Part shown: positions 40,101 to 51,236 of the stretch, one piece after another | How the letters are laid out: the number at the start of each line of letters is the position of its first letter | Position numbering within the stretch: the first letter of the stretch is position 1 | Source of the DNA: Phoebastria nigripes | Lineage: Eukaryota > Chordata > Aves > Procellariiformes > Diomedeidae | Direction of reading: 5' to 3' | Length of the DNA stretch: 64,000 nucleotides | Assembly: GCA_035582835.1 (NCBI GenBank) | Contig: JAYKAV010002976.1 | Span: 19,838 to 83,837, forward strand | Made by a program: the position numbers and the translations under genes | Notes under the pieces: model-generated | The model's database searches: none | What the model saw: only the letters and a program-made list of their open reading frames with translations | Told to the model about the DNA's origin: nothing

Positions 40101-43100
40101 AGGTTACATTGCATCAAAGAAACACTACCATGGTCCATTTACCGAGCTTCCAGTCCTCTACAGAAAGACAAACTAATAATGACATTTGACAAGATTACAG
40201 AAGCAGCCCCACAATTCTTCAGCATTAAAAAGTAGTCTCAAATAACAGAGGGAAACTTGCAAAAAGATGCTTCAATCTACATGAGATAACTGACCAATGT
40301 ATTGAGGTTTCTGTTTTGTTTTTCCCTGAATATGCTTAACATTGCTGGCACTGCTAGTGTAACGCTTTGCACCCACAACATTCCTGCTTGACACTGTCCT
40401 GAGTCACTGTAAAGATGGTGTTTTGTCTTTGAATCTCCGAACACCTGCAACCCTACATAAAGGGGAAATTTTTATATCATTCTCACCAAGCACATCAAAG
40501 CTGTACTCTTGCTCCCTAGTTACATCAGAAGAGAACATTAGGAAAGCCCTGAGAGAAACTCAGCAGTGGATTCTGTCACATTTGTCTAAGGTTCAGCTGA
40601 CAGAATGAGCCAAGGGCAGTATGGAGAACTCAGTGAATTTGTGCTGACCATTTCACTTCCGTGTTGATACATGAAAATTGCAGTAGGCTAAAATTTGTGA
40701 TGTTTATTTCCAATAACGGGGTAGGTGAAAAAAAACTCTTTGTAAAGCTAAGTAAAGTTTCCCTTACTTTCTGAACGCATCTGGAAGACAAAAGTTACTC
40801 TACAACCGTGTTGGTGTTATTTTTTCCCCGCCATGACAGTGAATTTTAAATGTCCTTGGTCTCTGAGTGTCTTTGGACTACAAACTTCAAGCACAAAAAA
40901 ATGTATCTTTTTCCTTGATAGTTCTTGGGCATTAACAGTCACACTATTAAAAGTATCTTATTATGTATAAAAGCCATTTGTGTCTCATGCTTGGGAAAAT
41001 AAGGAAGTCTAATCACTTTTTGGAGCAGATACCACTGATCAGGCAGCTAGTAAAAGAAAGTACTCTTATAAAAACTTACATGCCTGGAAAAAAAACAAAA
41101 GGTGGACACTTGAAAGAATCTAGTAATAATAAAATGAATATGTCTCTATCTAGACACTGTATTCACAACTTGTATCTAGGGATATACTTATCACTGAAAA
41201 AAAGCAACAATACTTCCCAAAACATTGATACAAGAATAAAATAAGTAAAGACAAATATCCAATAATTACTGCAGAATAATGCCATGGAAAAATCAACAAG
41301 GTAGTAATATCTTCAAGAATATTTGTGCATCTATGTGTCTATATAAACCCATACCAATACCTTTCCAAATATACATAACTGAAAGTTACACTTCTGTGAG
41401 TAATTTCTTTTTCTGGGGGATGACGATACTGATGGGGAAAAAAACCACAAATTTTCCTGCAAATTATGAAGGAAAAAGAAAAATTAGAAAATAAAATATT
41501 TCAGGCTGAATAAAATATCTTATTTTATTCAAAGTAAGTGACTTTGTTCAGAAGTGACTTTTGGAAGAAAAAAATAAAACTTTTTTTTTTTAATTTTCCC
41601 TTGTCACTCAAGATTTATTTTAGCCAAAGCTTTTCAGTCAAGTTTATGCAAAAATCATAATAATGTGTGTATTTTTCAGGATAAAAAGGTTTTAACTCAA
41701 AATTTTATCTGCTCCTACTGAAAATTCAGTAGGATTTGAGTGGCAAAGTGATTTTGTAATTGTTCATTGTCATTCAGGATAATTAAGATACTCACCCACC
41801 AAAACTGCATTCATGTGACTAGTTTTACTGACTTCAAGGACAGTTGGCAAGAGTCTGGGTTGCTCCTGTGTGCAATAAAGACCCTAGCAAGGTAACTGCA
41901 CTGTATTTTTTGCAGAGTGATACATATGTCCAGTAATTTCGAAGTGCTGCATAAACTTCCATAAATTAAGTCTCACTAGGTCACTGTAGTCAGAATTCCA
42001 ATGTTTTCTCATTTGTAAACTGAGACATTAAATAGCCCTATTCCCTTGACGTCACTGAGATTTCCGTTGTACAAAGAACCACAACATGAGTCCTGTCTCC
42101 TCAGCTACAAAAATTAATGGAATCGATCCAGCAAGTAGTTGTGAAATTACAAAGGACATGTAAGAAAACTTGGATGTGGAAAATTGTGCCTAGCATTCAG
42201 CAGTGCAAGTAAAATTACATGCCTGATCTGCACAGAGACAGCAGTTATGCCGCAGGGCAGAGACAAGGCATGGTAAGGTCGTGCTGGTTTAGGTACAATC
42301 CAGTGAATACGCATGAAGTTTAGAGTCCCCTTGTCATCTTACTACTTCTGCCTCCCTGGAGTATTGCTTTGTCCAAGTATTTGGAGAGCTGACCTTAACA
42401 AAAAGCATGAGCTGAGGCTGTCACATGGATTAGCCATAGAGACAGAAATCCTTTTTTGACAGATTTGAAAAAAACCTCTTGCTGCTCCTGCACAAAGTGT
42501 CATAATGAATGCAGGGCACAGCTCTCTTACCAGATCACCAGTCTACTCCTCCTGCTTCCTTTGACCTCTTTATCAAAACCCCTGCTTGTAGTTCAGCGTA
42601 CTTTCTCCGACACACGCACCTTCCATTGCAAGATCAAGTTCAATGACTGTCAGGGTGTCTGTTTCTTCTTACCCCACATCCCTCTGATCCTGAAGTGAAG
42701 TCATGCTTAAAATCAAGTTGATGACATTCTAATCACACTGATAGCGAGAAAGGAGAAAGTTAAAGTCAATGTCAAATTTCTTTTAATTAAAGGAACAATA
42801 ATGAACTACTTTTGCAAATACAAAGATTTTCTGTCTACAAAGGAAAAAACAAAGCACAGTGGTACATTTCCATTTGTACACTTTTGCACTACCAAATAAG
42901 CCCCAGTTTGAAGTCACCCAACTTTCCATCCCTTTCCCCATACACAATCAAATCAATTTCTGTAACATTGTAAAATAATTTATTCTCAGGTGGCAACATT
43001 ATGAATTAAGATTCAGCCTAAGGCACATTTTTATAGCAGAAACATAGTCTCCAGAAGATAGGGCATTTATAATAGACAGATTCTCAGGTACAATAGCATA

Positions 43101-46100
43101 AATGGTGATGCTATAGTAATTTCAGAAATAATCCTTTCTATGAATTGGGTCTTAAAATTTCAAACTAAAACAAGATGTATGAGTCACATATACACATGCT
43201 CACAGTATCAAGACACTTGTATCTGTCATCCTGAATGCTTGATTCTGACAAATTGCAAAGAGACAAAATATTAAGACTTTCTTTAATCAGATTTAAATTA
43301 TATAAAAGTAACGCCATGTTACCTGGCTCCTTCCTTCTATTAATGTGGTTTGTATTATCCTTCCACATTCTCAGGAGAACCGAACATTCTATGAAGATTA
43401 ATGCTACACTCACTTCACTGCACATTAATGTAGAAGACATTATTACTTTGAGCTCCAGGAATTCCCACTGGCAAACGATATTAAATCCATGCATTTTATC
43501 TCCAGCTATCCTGACATGTTGGCTTTAGAACTTCTGTAAATTCAGCCATGGCTGATAGTAGGACTTCATGCCAGAATTTTGATTGAAGTATGCAACCACT
43601 TTAAAAAAAAAAAAATATATCTTGGAAGAAAGTACATACTGGTACAAAACTACAATTGCTGCTTCTTATGCCACCACAATGGTTTCNATGGGAACACTAG
43701 AGAAGTTACCAAGTTGTACTTTGAAATAGCAATATTTTTTTAGAATTATAAGACCTTCATATCTTGACATATTAATTATATTGTTTAATGTAATGTATTA
43801 ATCTGTAAAGATGTGTCTTTCAGAGCACTAACATTCTTATATTCTTAGAGATTTACCTCTACTTTTTTTAAGGGAAATGTCCTTGAAACTGCTCTAAGCA
43901 GAATTTATGGGATAAGAAAAACATATTGATTATATATTCCCTATGTCTTCTAGCCCAAATAAGTAAGGAAACATGGAGAAATACCCATGTTCTACAATAT
44001 CATTGTTCTTCAGAATTAAGTAAATACAGTCTGTGCAGAAACTTAACAAGTCCTCTCCCACTTCAGTACTTATCAAACTTAACTTCCCTTTCAACCCCTA
44101 CAAAACTTTGGTTTAGGAAAGGAAAATATGTACAAGTTGCTAAGCTCTGAAAACTGTACAGAAGCTTTCCTTCTTGGATGCATCCCTGACTGATAGTGTA
44201 GTAATTACATACACAGGTTGAAATTATATGTGTAAACTTTTGTGCAGGGATTAAAAGAACACTAGAGAAAGGAGTGTGTTCCTGAAGACTGCCCAGAAAC
44301 CTTTAAAATTCTTGGAAAATAGGATCTTATTCAGAAGTCCATCACCCAGCAAAACGCCTGGCATGAAATCTATCTCGCTCGAGTAGAAGGTACACTGATG
44401 GTATTAAATCCCACAGCTCTGCATATTCCCAGCTTAACACCTGAAGTAGCAAAGCTGGCAATTATGAAACAGGCCAAAAAGAATTTTTTTCCTTTTTTTG
44501 GCTAATCCATACAAGTTAGTATCTCTGTGGTGCAAATCCCAAAATAGGATTCTCAAAAAGCTATTAGATTCCAATCTAGAAGAGANTTTTAATTGCACAA
44601 GACTTTTCCTGCAACATTTGCAGTGGTAATACAATATTGTTATGTAGTGACTAAGTTCTGAAGAGCCCTCTTTTCCAAGAGTCTACATCAAATAACAGCA
44701 TAAGCATACAATCAGTCTATTTTGAAGACCTTATCAAGTACTTTACTTTGTATACAGGGAGATACCTGAGACAACTCTACTTTGCCAGCCAATTTCAAAA
44801 AGCCAAAGCCTAAGTATTTTGGAAACCAACTGGATGTCACACAAAGACTTGAAAGTAGCACAAAAGACTTGCATGATAATTTGAACCGCTTGAAAACACA
44901 AGCTTTAAATTACCTTTTCCCTTACAGGGTATTAACTGTTTGGCACTTTAATTGCCTGCCACCTGTGTCTGAGTCCCAGGTAACTGTAACATATTATTAC
45001 ATTATTTCTCTTACAATTACTGTTCCTCTTCTTTATTTCCTGCTAGTACTGTGAAACATAACGTGGGCTGTAATATCTTCAGTTTTATTTCAATGGCATC
45101 AGTATATGGTCATGTTCACACTTACACTGAAATCCTCCCAATTTGGTGATTTCCCACTGAAATCCACCCAATTCAGCAACTCTCCTGGAGCCTGATACTA
45201 TAGAACACTCAATCCACCACCACTGAAGTCAACAGAATTTTCCCACTTATCTCAAGCCTTACGCTGTGTTCTATGCAAGATGCCGAGCAACCCCAGCTCC
45301 TGCTGATTTTGATCAATGAAAATGCAGAGACTCAGCCATTCAAAGGAGGTGGGTTCAGAGCAGTTCAAATCAGGTATCATAAAGAAGTAGATCTCTTCAG
45401 TTAAACACACAAACTAAGACAATAGCAGAATCCTTTTCACTCATGTTTTGTGAACATTACATAATTCAGATTAGAATCTCAGTTTATGTTCCCCAGGAAT
45501 CAGAGCTCACCAAGTCCCCAGATTTTCTAGTGTTTCCAAATAACCTGTGTCCCTGACTAACCTGCGTACGTTCAAAGCGAGGAACAGATATGGCAAGAGA
45601 AATTGCATTTATATTTCATTTGTAACTTAGAAAGTTTTAAAATTAGTTTTATGGCATATAAGTTAGATAGTGGTTCTTCACCCTGATAAACTGTATGTGT
45701 ATTTTTTGCTCTATTGTGCTGCCTTAACTTCCTAGCATTGTTGTGTAGCTAAGCAAAACGTAAGTATAAACCTCTACAAAATACATTCTTATATTTTGCT
45801 ACAGTAATGAATTTATCCAGTGATAAAACACCACTCTCTTGTAGAAGTGTCACACACAAATGTTAAAGCAGTTGCAGTTTCATGTTCAGCCATAAATGCA
45901 ACAAACTATATATACAATAACTGTTCAAAATATTTTTTTAATTTCTTGGGAAAATCACTTAGAGAGGTTTTCAAAAATTGGCAAGTATGCTTAGTCCCTG
46001 GAACAGCAAGACCACTTACAAAGGGAAGTGTATCTGGTGCTGTATCTGGCTTATTGTTTGAACAAAACTGGTAACTAAAAAGTTTTCCAGTACTGGAAAC

Positions 46101-46696
46101 TAGACCCTACACCCATTAAATTTACTCATTCCATTGTTTAAAGTTTGTACAGATGTTATAAAGGGAACAACTACCTTATGATTTCCTAGTACTCCATTAA
46201 CTTTTTTCCCCGTATTATTAATATATTCTCGTTCTGCATGTTGTAAAGACAGACTCTACTCTTTTACCAAATTAAATTGATTTCTAATACATTGGGACTG
46301 AGCCAAGAAGGAAAAGTTAAAGGAAAAAAATCTAGAATCTAAAGGTCCTGTTTAACCTTACATTTACTATTTGGAGTTAGAAGTAAGACTTTGGGTATTT
46401 ACCATTTCTGTATAGCTTTAATATGGATAGCAACAATTTAATGCTAGTAATTTTCTGTTCCCATATTAGATATTTGATTTAAAGTCGTAGAGTCAAGGTT
46501 CTTTTCCTGAGGATTCCCAAGGGAACAGAGGCAGGCAACATGCAAACACAGGAAAGGGAATGAGGCTGATTGAAGTGATGCGACTGAGCACTGGCACTTA
46601 CCACACATATTAGGAGCAACAATATTTTTGTTTGGATTTTATATTATTGGAAATAAATAGCATGAGGGCTTTACTTACCACATCCATCCTCTTCAA
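37144..46696. other. AT-rich unassigned sequence
   Basis: No gene was recognised. A block at about 38200-38560 is less AT-rich and may be an old unclassified repeat. Open frames of 60-110 codons occur on both strands (for example 43165-43494 minus and 43235-43528 plus, which overlap), but none is recognisable. Ambiguous bases lie at 38198, 43687 and 44586. Confidence 0.5.
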
Positions 46697-46735
46697 TAAT
46701 ACAGAATCATAGAATGGTTTGGGTTGGAAGGGACC

Positions 46736-48767
46736 TTAAAGATCATCTAGTTCCAACCCCCCTGCCATGGACAGGGACACCTTCCACTGGACCAGGTTGC
46801 TCAAAGCCCTATCCAACCTGGCCTTGAACACTTCCAGGGATGGGGCATCCACAACTTCTCTGGGCAACCTGTTCCAGTGCCTCACCATCCTCATAGTGAA
46901 GAATTTCTTCCTTATATCTAATCTAAACCTACCCTCTTCCAGTTCAAAGCCATTACCCCTTGTCCTATCACTACATGCCCTTGTAAAAAGTCCCTCTCCA
47001 GTTTTTTTGTTGGCCCCCTTCAGGTACTGGAAGGCTGCTATAAGGTCTCCCCGGAGCCTTCTCTTCTCCAGGCTGAACAGCCCCAACTCTCTCAGCCTGT
47101 CTTCATAGGAGAGGGGCTCCAACCCTCTGATCATCTTCGTGGCCCTCCTCTGGACTCGTTCCAACAGGTCTATGCCTTTCTTGCGCTGAGGGTTCCAGAG
47201 CTGGATGCAGTACTCCAGGTGGGGTCTCACAAGAGCAGAGTAGAGGGGCACAATCACCTCCCTTGACCTGCTGGTCAAGCTTCTTTTGATGCACCCCAGG
47301 ATATGGTTGGCTTTCTGGGCTGCAAGCACACATTGCTGGGTCATGTTGAGCTTCTCATCAACCAACACCCCCAAGTCCTTCTCAGGGCTGTTCTCAATCC
47401 ATTCTCCCCCCAGACTGTATTTGTGCTTGGGATTGCCCCGACCCATGTGCAGAACCTTACACTTGGCCTTGTTGAACTTCATGAGGTTCGCACAGGCCCA
47501 CCTCTCAAGCCTGTCAAGGTCCCTCTGGATGGCATCCCTTCCCTACAGCGTGTCGACCACACCACACAGCTTGGTGTCATCAGCAAACTTGCTGAGGGTG
47601 CGCTTAATCCCACTGTCCATGTCACCAACAAAGATGTTAAACAGCGCCAGTCCCAATACCGACCCCTGAGGAATGCCACTCATGACTAGTCTCCTCTTGG
47701 ACATCAAGCCATTGACCGCAACTCTTTGAGTGCAACCATCCAGCCAATTCCTTATCCACCGAGTGGTCCATCCATCAAATCCATGTCTCTCCAATTTAGA
47801 GACTGCAGGACAGTGCAAATGCTTTACACAAGTCCAGGCAGATGACATCAGTTGCTCTTCCTTATCCACCAACACTGTAACCCCGTCATAAAAGGCCACC
47901 AAATTTGTCAGGCATGATTTGCCCTTAGTGAAGCCATGTTGGCTGTTACCAATCACCTCCTTATTTTNCACGTGCCTTAGCATAGTTTCCAGGAGGATCT
48001 GTTCCATGATCTTCCCAGGCACAGAGGTGAGACTGACTGGCCTGTAGTTCCCCAGGTCTTCCTTTTTTCCCTTTTTTAAAAATGGGNGTTATGTTTCCCC
48101 TTTTCCAGTCAGTGGGAACTTCACCAGACTGCCACGACTTCTCAGATATGATGGATAGTGGCTTAGCAACTTCATCCGCCAGTTCCTTCAGGACCCATGG
48201 ATGGATCTCATTGGGTCCCATGGACTTGTGCACCTTCAGGTTCCTTAGATGGTCTCGAACCTGATCTTCTCCTACAGTGAGTGGCTCTTCATTCTCTCAG
48301 TCCCTGCCTTTGCCTTATGCGGCTTGGGCAGTGAGGCTTGAGCACTTGCTGGTGAAGACTGAGGCAAAAAAGTCATTGAGTACCTCAGCCTTCTCCGTAT
48401 CCCGGGTAACCAGGTCTCCCGTTTCCTTCCAGAGAGGGCCCACATTTTCCCTAGTCTTCCTTTTATCCCCGACGTACCTGTAGAAGCTTTTCTTGTTGCC
48501 CTTGATGTCCCTGGCCAGATTTAATTCTATCAGGGCTTTAGCTTTCCTAACCTGATCCCTGGCTGCTTGGACAATTTCTCTGTATTTCTCCCAGGCTACC
48601 TGTCCTTGCTTCCACCCTCTGTAGGCTTCCTTTTTGTGTTTGAGTTTGTCCAGGAGCTCCCTGTTCATCCATGCAGGCCTCCTGGCGTTTTTGCCCGATT
48701 TCCTCTTTGTTGGGATGCATCGCTCCTGAGCTTGGAGGAGGTGATCCTTGAATATTAACCAGCTTTC
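46736..48767 (-). pseudogene. CR1 ORF2, linker and reverse transcriptase, broken
   Basis: Non-LTR reverse transcriptase that copied CR1 RNA onto nicked DNA. In order on minus: a linker open from 48767 to a TAA at 48315 (starts near [16 protein letters not shown], ends FFASVFTSK); an RT segment with [16 protein letters not shown] and PTDWKRGNI near 48233-48085; a frameshift in the A/G homopolymers at about 48055-48080; [11 protein letters not shown] near 47930; a disrupted palm motif A near 47810-47860; [10 protein letters not shown] near 47670; and the catalytic FADD box at 47576-47587. A TAG at 47543-47545 interrupts the same frame, which then runs 248 codons from ATG 47482 to 46736 and includes [10 protein letters not shown]. 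Single ambiguous bases at 47968 and 48087 add uncertainty. Confidence 0.88.
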
Positions 48768-48770
48768 TTA

Positions 48771-49714
48771 GGCCCCTCTTCCCTCCAGGGCTTTGTCNCA
48801 TGGCACTCTACCGAGCAGATCCCTGAAGAGGCCAAAGTCTGCTCTCCTGAAGTCCAGGGTAGTGAGCTTGCTGTGCGCCCTCCTTGGTGCCCTAAGGATC
48901 TTGAACTCCACCATTTCATGGTCACTGCAGCCAAGGCTGCCCTTAGCTTCACATTTTCCACCAGCTCCTCCTTGTTGGTGAGAACAAGGTCCAGCATAGC
49001 ACCTCTCCCCGTCGGCTCCTCTATCACTTGGAGAAGGAAGTTATCGACGCATTCCAGAAACCTCCCAGATCGCTTATGCCCTGCTGTATTGTCCCTCCAA
49101 CAGATATCGGGGTGGCTGAAGTCCCCCATGAGGACCAGGGCTGATGAACATGAGGCTGCTTCTATCTGTCTATAGAGGGCCTCATCCGCTCAGTCTTCCT
49201 GGTTGGGTGGCCTGTAGCAGACCCCCACCATAATGTCACCTGTCCCTGCCGTCCCCTTATTCCTGACTCATAAGCTCTTGCTCGGCTCCTCATCCATCCC
49301 CAGGCGGAGCTCCATGCACTCCAGCTGGTCATTGACATAGAGGGAGACACCCCCTCCTCGTCTCCCCTGCCTGTCCTTCCTAAAGAGCCTGCATCCTTCC
49401 ATTCCAACACTCCAGTCATAGGATTCATCCCACCACATCTCTGTGATGTCAATAAGATCATAGCCCTGCAGGCGTGCGCATGTCTCTAACTCCTCTTGCT
49501 TATTCCCCATGATACGTGCGTTTGCGTAGAGGTATTTAAGTTGGGCCCCCAGCGAATCTGTCTTACTGGCTGGAGAGGCTGGAATTCCTTTGTGCTGCTC
49601 TTCAGATGCTCTCCTGCTGACCTGTGATCCTTCTCCCGGCTCTAGGCATCTATTGTGGGCACTGGCATCAAACTGGTAGAAGTGGGATGGGTTGAGGTTC
49701 CCCTCCCCTGGCAA
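48771..49714 (-). pseudogene. CR1 ORF2, apurinic-type endonuclease domain, broken
   Basis: The N-terminal endonuclease that nicks target DNA for CR1 integration. Seen on minus: an LKYLYANARIMGNKQEELE start near 49540, then ITEMWWD near 49440, which keeps the metal-binding glutamate. GGGVSLYV follows near 49350. A TGA at 49268-49270 stands where the family has tryptophan, and another TGA lies at 49190-49192. GDFSHPDICW near 49120 has serine where the family has a catalytic asparagine. A frameshift at about 48945-48960 moves the last catalytic block, SDHE (Ser-Asp-His codons at 48918-48926), into another frame. A TAA at 48768-48770 closes that frame before the linker. The domain cannot be made as one protein. 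Confidence 0.87.
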
Positions 49715-49733
49715 CTTCAGTTTAAAGCCCTCT

Positions 49734-50671
49734 TCACCAGCTTGGCAAGCCTATGACCGAAGATGCTCTTCCCCTCTCTGACAGATGGACCCCATTAGCC
49801 CCTAGACGACCAGGTTTCTCAAAGTGAGACCCATGGTCTAGGTAGCCAAACTCCTGGCTGTGGCACCAGTCCTGTAACCATTTGTTGATTCGCCAGATTT
49901 GACTGGCCCTTTCAAATAATTTGACCAGGAGGATTGATGAAAAAACTACCTGCGCTCCAGAGTCCCTTACTGCCACTCCCAGAGCTCTGTAATCCTTCTT
50001 GATACTCCTCAGACTGCTCCCTGCTGTATCACTGGTACCCACAGCAGCAGATATAGTCAGTGGACTGTACCAGGCTTGATAGTCTCTCAGTGACATCCCT
50101 GATACGAGCTCCCAGTAAGCAGCGCACTCTCTAGAGAGCGTGTCAGGTCAGCAAATGGGTGCCTCCGTACCTCTCAGAAGAGAGTCGCCTACTACTATCA
50201 CCCGTCATCTTTTCTTAGTTGCGCTGGTTGTTATACGGGGAGCAGATCGGGCTGCCTTACTCAGCTCCAGTGTCTCTCCTGGTATGACGGGTCTTTCCTC
50301 TTCAATCTGCAGAGCAGTGAAGTGGTTCTGCAAGGGCACCTCAGGCTTCAGGGGAAATCTGTTCCTCCTGCTGGTCCTTGCCGTTGCAACCATCCATTCT
50401 TCTGCATTATTGGCCCCCCTCCCTTCTGTGTGTGCCGGTGGGGGAGTTTTTCGCTGTTTGGCCGTGGGTCCACTGCAGACTGCCCTTGGAACCAGCTATG
50501 TAACTCCTTCTCAGCCTCCCTGATGTTATGCAGCCTTCTCACCACCTCCTGCAGCTCAGCCACCTGCTGCAGGAGGTCCTCCACCTGGGCAGACCTTTTG
50601 CAGGCAGGTCTGCCGCCTGTCCCTGCCCCAGGAGAAAGGTCTAGGCACTTCCTGCAGTCTGAGGTCTGCAC
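49734..50671 (-). pseudogene. CR1 ORF1, broken
   Basis: ORF1 encodes the RNA-binding partner protein of CR1, with an N-terminal coiled coil and a C-terminal SGNH-type esterase fold in many copies. Here 50671-50348 on minus is open and includes a predicted coiled coil (QVEDLLQQVAELQEVVRR), preceded by a cysteine-containing stretch. A second open piece, 50096-49734, carries the esterase end: AAVGTSDT stands where the family has a GTND block, and GANGVHLSERG stands where it has DGVHLS. Both key residues (Asn in the first, Asp in the second) are changed. The two pieces are separated by stops, so ORF1 is dead. Boundaries toward the 5' UTR are approximate. Confidence 0.75.
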
Positions 50672-50699
50672 TGCAGCCTCTCCCTTCAGCAGCTCCGCC

Positions 50700-51236
50700 T
50701 AGGTAGAGGCATTGGCCGCCACTGGGGTAGATGGTGCAGACCCCCCAGCCAAAGCTGCAGCCTTTGCTCTCAGACGAGTGCCCACCATTCTGCCTTAAGG
50801 GTCAGGTAGGATGCGTGCCCTTGACCTGTGCAGATGGTCACAGAACGGTGCCCGGTTGCTGGGTTATGTGTACTTCAAGTCTCCCACTCGGCCCATGGAA
50901 TGCCTCTCCTTCAAAGAGGCGCCCTCCCTGCACGCCCTTCCATGCGCCCTTCTGTGCAAACTGCTGAGCCACGCCCTGGCTGATGCGCCAGGCCGTTTGT
51001 TTGCCCACCCTGTTCGCAGCACTCCTGGTCGCTGGCGCTCCCTGGGCCTGACTTTTGTGGGAGTAGGGGGTGGCCACCGTTACTCCTGGCTCTGCCCACG
51101 CCTCGTCAGNCGCTCTCGTGAGAGCTGACTGCTCCCCTGGGGTTTCCTCAGCTCAGGAAACCCCGCTGTATGCCGCGGTCTCCCGCTCCTCTGCGGAACG
51201 TGCCTGCACCAGAGCTGATGGCCTCTGCGAGTGCTT
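50700..51236 (-). promoter_or_regulatory. CR1 5' UTR, GC- and CpG-rich, likely internal promoter region
   Basis: The most GC-rich stretch of the window. In a complete CR1 this region precedes ORF1 and is expected to supply the internal promoter. Open frames occur on both strands only because GC-rich DNA has few stops. Two compact perfect hairpins lie near its 5' end at 51112-51125 and 51139-51164. The promoter role comes from knowledge of the family; no specific promoter motif was identified here. Confidence 0.6.
51112..51164 (-). repeat. Two adjacent perfect hairpins near the CR1 5' end
   Basis: Hairpin A is GCTCTC-GT-GAGAGC (51112-51125). Hairpin B has a 10-bp perfect stem, GGGGTTTCCT and AGGAAACCCC, around a 6-base loop (51139-51164). 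They are 13 bases apart. Both could fold in the sense RNA of the element. Whether other CR1 copies share them was not testable here. Confidence 0.7.

Larger units (their letters stand above)
46697..51236 (-). mobile_element. Near-full-length CR1 LINE (about 4.5 kb), inactive
   Basis: On the minus strand this runs 5' UTR (about 51236-50700), ORF1 (about 50671-49734), ORF2 endonuclease (about 49714-48771), linker and reverse transcriptase (48767-46736), and a very short 3' UTR ending in a CR1-type octamer (ATTCTATGATTCTGT read on minus, 46697-46711). The family is about 4.5 kb when complete, so this copy is close to full length, which is rare because CR1 is usually 5'-truncated to a few hundred bases. 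The 5' limit is set by an abrupt drop from GC-rich to AT-rich sequence near 51236. Several stops and frameshifts make it immobile. No target duplication was found, as is usual for CR1. Confidence 0.93.

Noticed and set aside
46767..47108. Plus-strand open frames of 113-128 codons over 46.77-47.69 kb
   Set aside because: They are antisense shadows of the CR1 ORF2, which reads correctly on the minus strand.
50140..51128. Plus-strand frames of 105-127 codons in the GC-rich block
   Set aside because: They lie antisense to CR1 ORF1 and 5' UTR, and GC-rich DNA has few stops on either strand.
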